The notes under the pieces: generated by a model
Database searches by the model: none
Seen by the model: only the letters and a program-made list of their open reading frames with translations
Told to the model about the DNA's origin: nothing
Position numbers and translations under genes: made by a program
Part shown: positions 63,816-64,000 of the stretch, piece after piece
Layout: each line of letters opens with the position of its first letter
How positions within the stretch are numbered: position 1 is the first letter of the stretch
DNA from: Actinomycetes bacterium
Lineage (GTDB): Bacteria > Actinomycetota > Acidimicrobiia > Acidimicrobiales > Acidimicrobiaceae
Reading direction: 5' to 3'
NCBI GenBank assembly: GCA_021819205.1
Contig: JAKARV010000003.1
Span: forward strand, 54,641-118,640
Length of the DNA: 64,000 nucleotides

Positions 63816-64000
63816 TGTAAGCAGCGACGTTATTGTGACCCAGGTCCAGCGGTGGAAGTTGACCCACCTGGAGCACATTATAAGGGCTGGGGTTCTTCGA
63901 TGGCTTCTCCTTTCGCTTTGGCGAGTGCGACATCCAAATGGGCGCTCGTTCCTTGCTTTGCCCGGTCCTTCAAGCGGTAGCTGTCCCCCTTGATGTTCAC
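63816..64000. mobile_element. end of an IS21-family insertion sequence
   Basis: Non-coding DNA from about 63816 (TGT, the typical IS21 terminus; 63834 is another possible TGT) to the istB stop contains repeats such as GACCCAGGTCCAG and GACCCACCTGGAG, with CCAGGT/ACCTGG in inverted order, resembling IS21 terminal repeats. It is followed by the istB C-terminus. The exact boundary and target duplication cannot be fixed because the other end is outside. Confidence 0.5.
63878..64000 (-). CDS. istB: IstB-like transposition helper ATPase, C-terminal fragment
   Basis: The last 40 codons of an ORF that enters from the right edge; it ends GEAIEEPQPL. The piece NIKGDSYRLKDRAK is the characteristic C-terminal segment of IS21-family IstB proteins, AAA+ ATPases that assist the IstA transposase. 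Only this part is visible, so whether the element is intact is unknown. Confidence 0.75.
   Translation of the reverse strand: MNIKGDSYRLKDRAKQGTSAHLDVALAKAKGEAIEEPQPL

Noticed and set aside
63772..63993. 73-codon plus-strand frame near the right edge
   Set aside because: It overlaps the istB C-terminus and the presumed IS21 terminal repeats and has no ribosome-binding site.
1..64000. CRISPR arrays, rRNA, tRNA or prophage
   Set aside because: No spaced direct repeats, rRNA segments, tRNA T-arm signatures or phage genes were recognised by eye; a tRNAscan-SE or Infernal run would be needed to exclude them fully.

Overview
The window reads as a chromosomal segment of a high-GC actinobacterium, most likely class Acidimicrobiia and possibly an acidophilic iron-oxidising lineage. 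This is inferred from gene content and family features, not from a database match. Supporting points are an actinobacterial integration host factor (mihF) in a pyrR-pyrB-pyrC-carA-carB-pyrD-pyrF-mihF-gmk-rpoZ-coaBC-metK-priA array, an ATPase-dead actinobacterial-type PriA, frequent GTG/TTG starts, several leaderless-looking promoters (TAnnnT about 7 nt before the start codon), and a divergent aa3-type oxidase whose proton-channel residues are replaced. Coding density is very high. Three convergent gene pairs share their stop codons.

Layout. 1-12.2 kb: a Dps fragment divergent from a methylmalonyl-CoA mutase large subunit, a K+ channel, an unknown protein behind a perfect 12-bp palindrome, leucyl aminopeptidase, a PduO-type cobalamin adenosyltransferase, cobalamin-dependent methionine synthase, a GT87-like membrane protein and a ClC channel. 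Three of these proteins make or use B12 cofactors. 12.2-17.8 kb (minus): infC-rpmI-rplT-trmH-pheS-pheT, in which infC and trmH appear to use ATA and ATT start codons. 17.9-24.6 kb: a DUF1844 gene, then a nine-gene minus-strand array def-fmt-mogA-ribD-ribE-ribBA-ribH-hisG-cold-shock-like. 24.7-28.4 kb: an agmatinase-type ureohydrolase, a lipoprotein, and a polytopic membrane protein fused to a SCO1-type copper chaperone domain.

28.5-43.2 kb (minus): priA, metK, coaBC, rpoZ, gmk (with a probable CTG start), mihF and the complete UMP pathway, led by pyrR with a recognisable PyrR-binding loop at its ribosome-binding site. 43.2-50.2 kb (minus): haem-copper oxidase genes ctaB, tlpA, a cupredoxin-like protein, ctaC, ctaD, ctaE and ctaG, ending in an unreported-looking 41-residue membrane peptide and a terminator.

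50.2-64 kb: M24 peptidase, efp, nusB, a small membrane protein, then a redox block of DHOD-like protein, pyruvate:ferredoxin oxidoreductase and a GltD-like Fe-S flavoprotein preceded by a 30-codon ORF. After that come tatA, DedA, a GT2 glycosyltransferase, MurE, a YdeI-like protein, and the end of an IS21-type insertion sequence at the right edge. No rRNA, tRNA or CRISPR array was seen.
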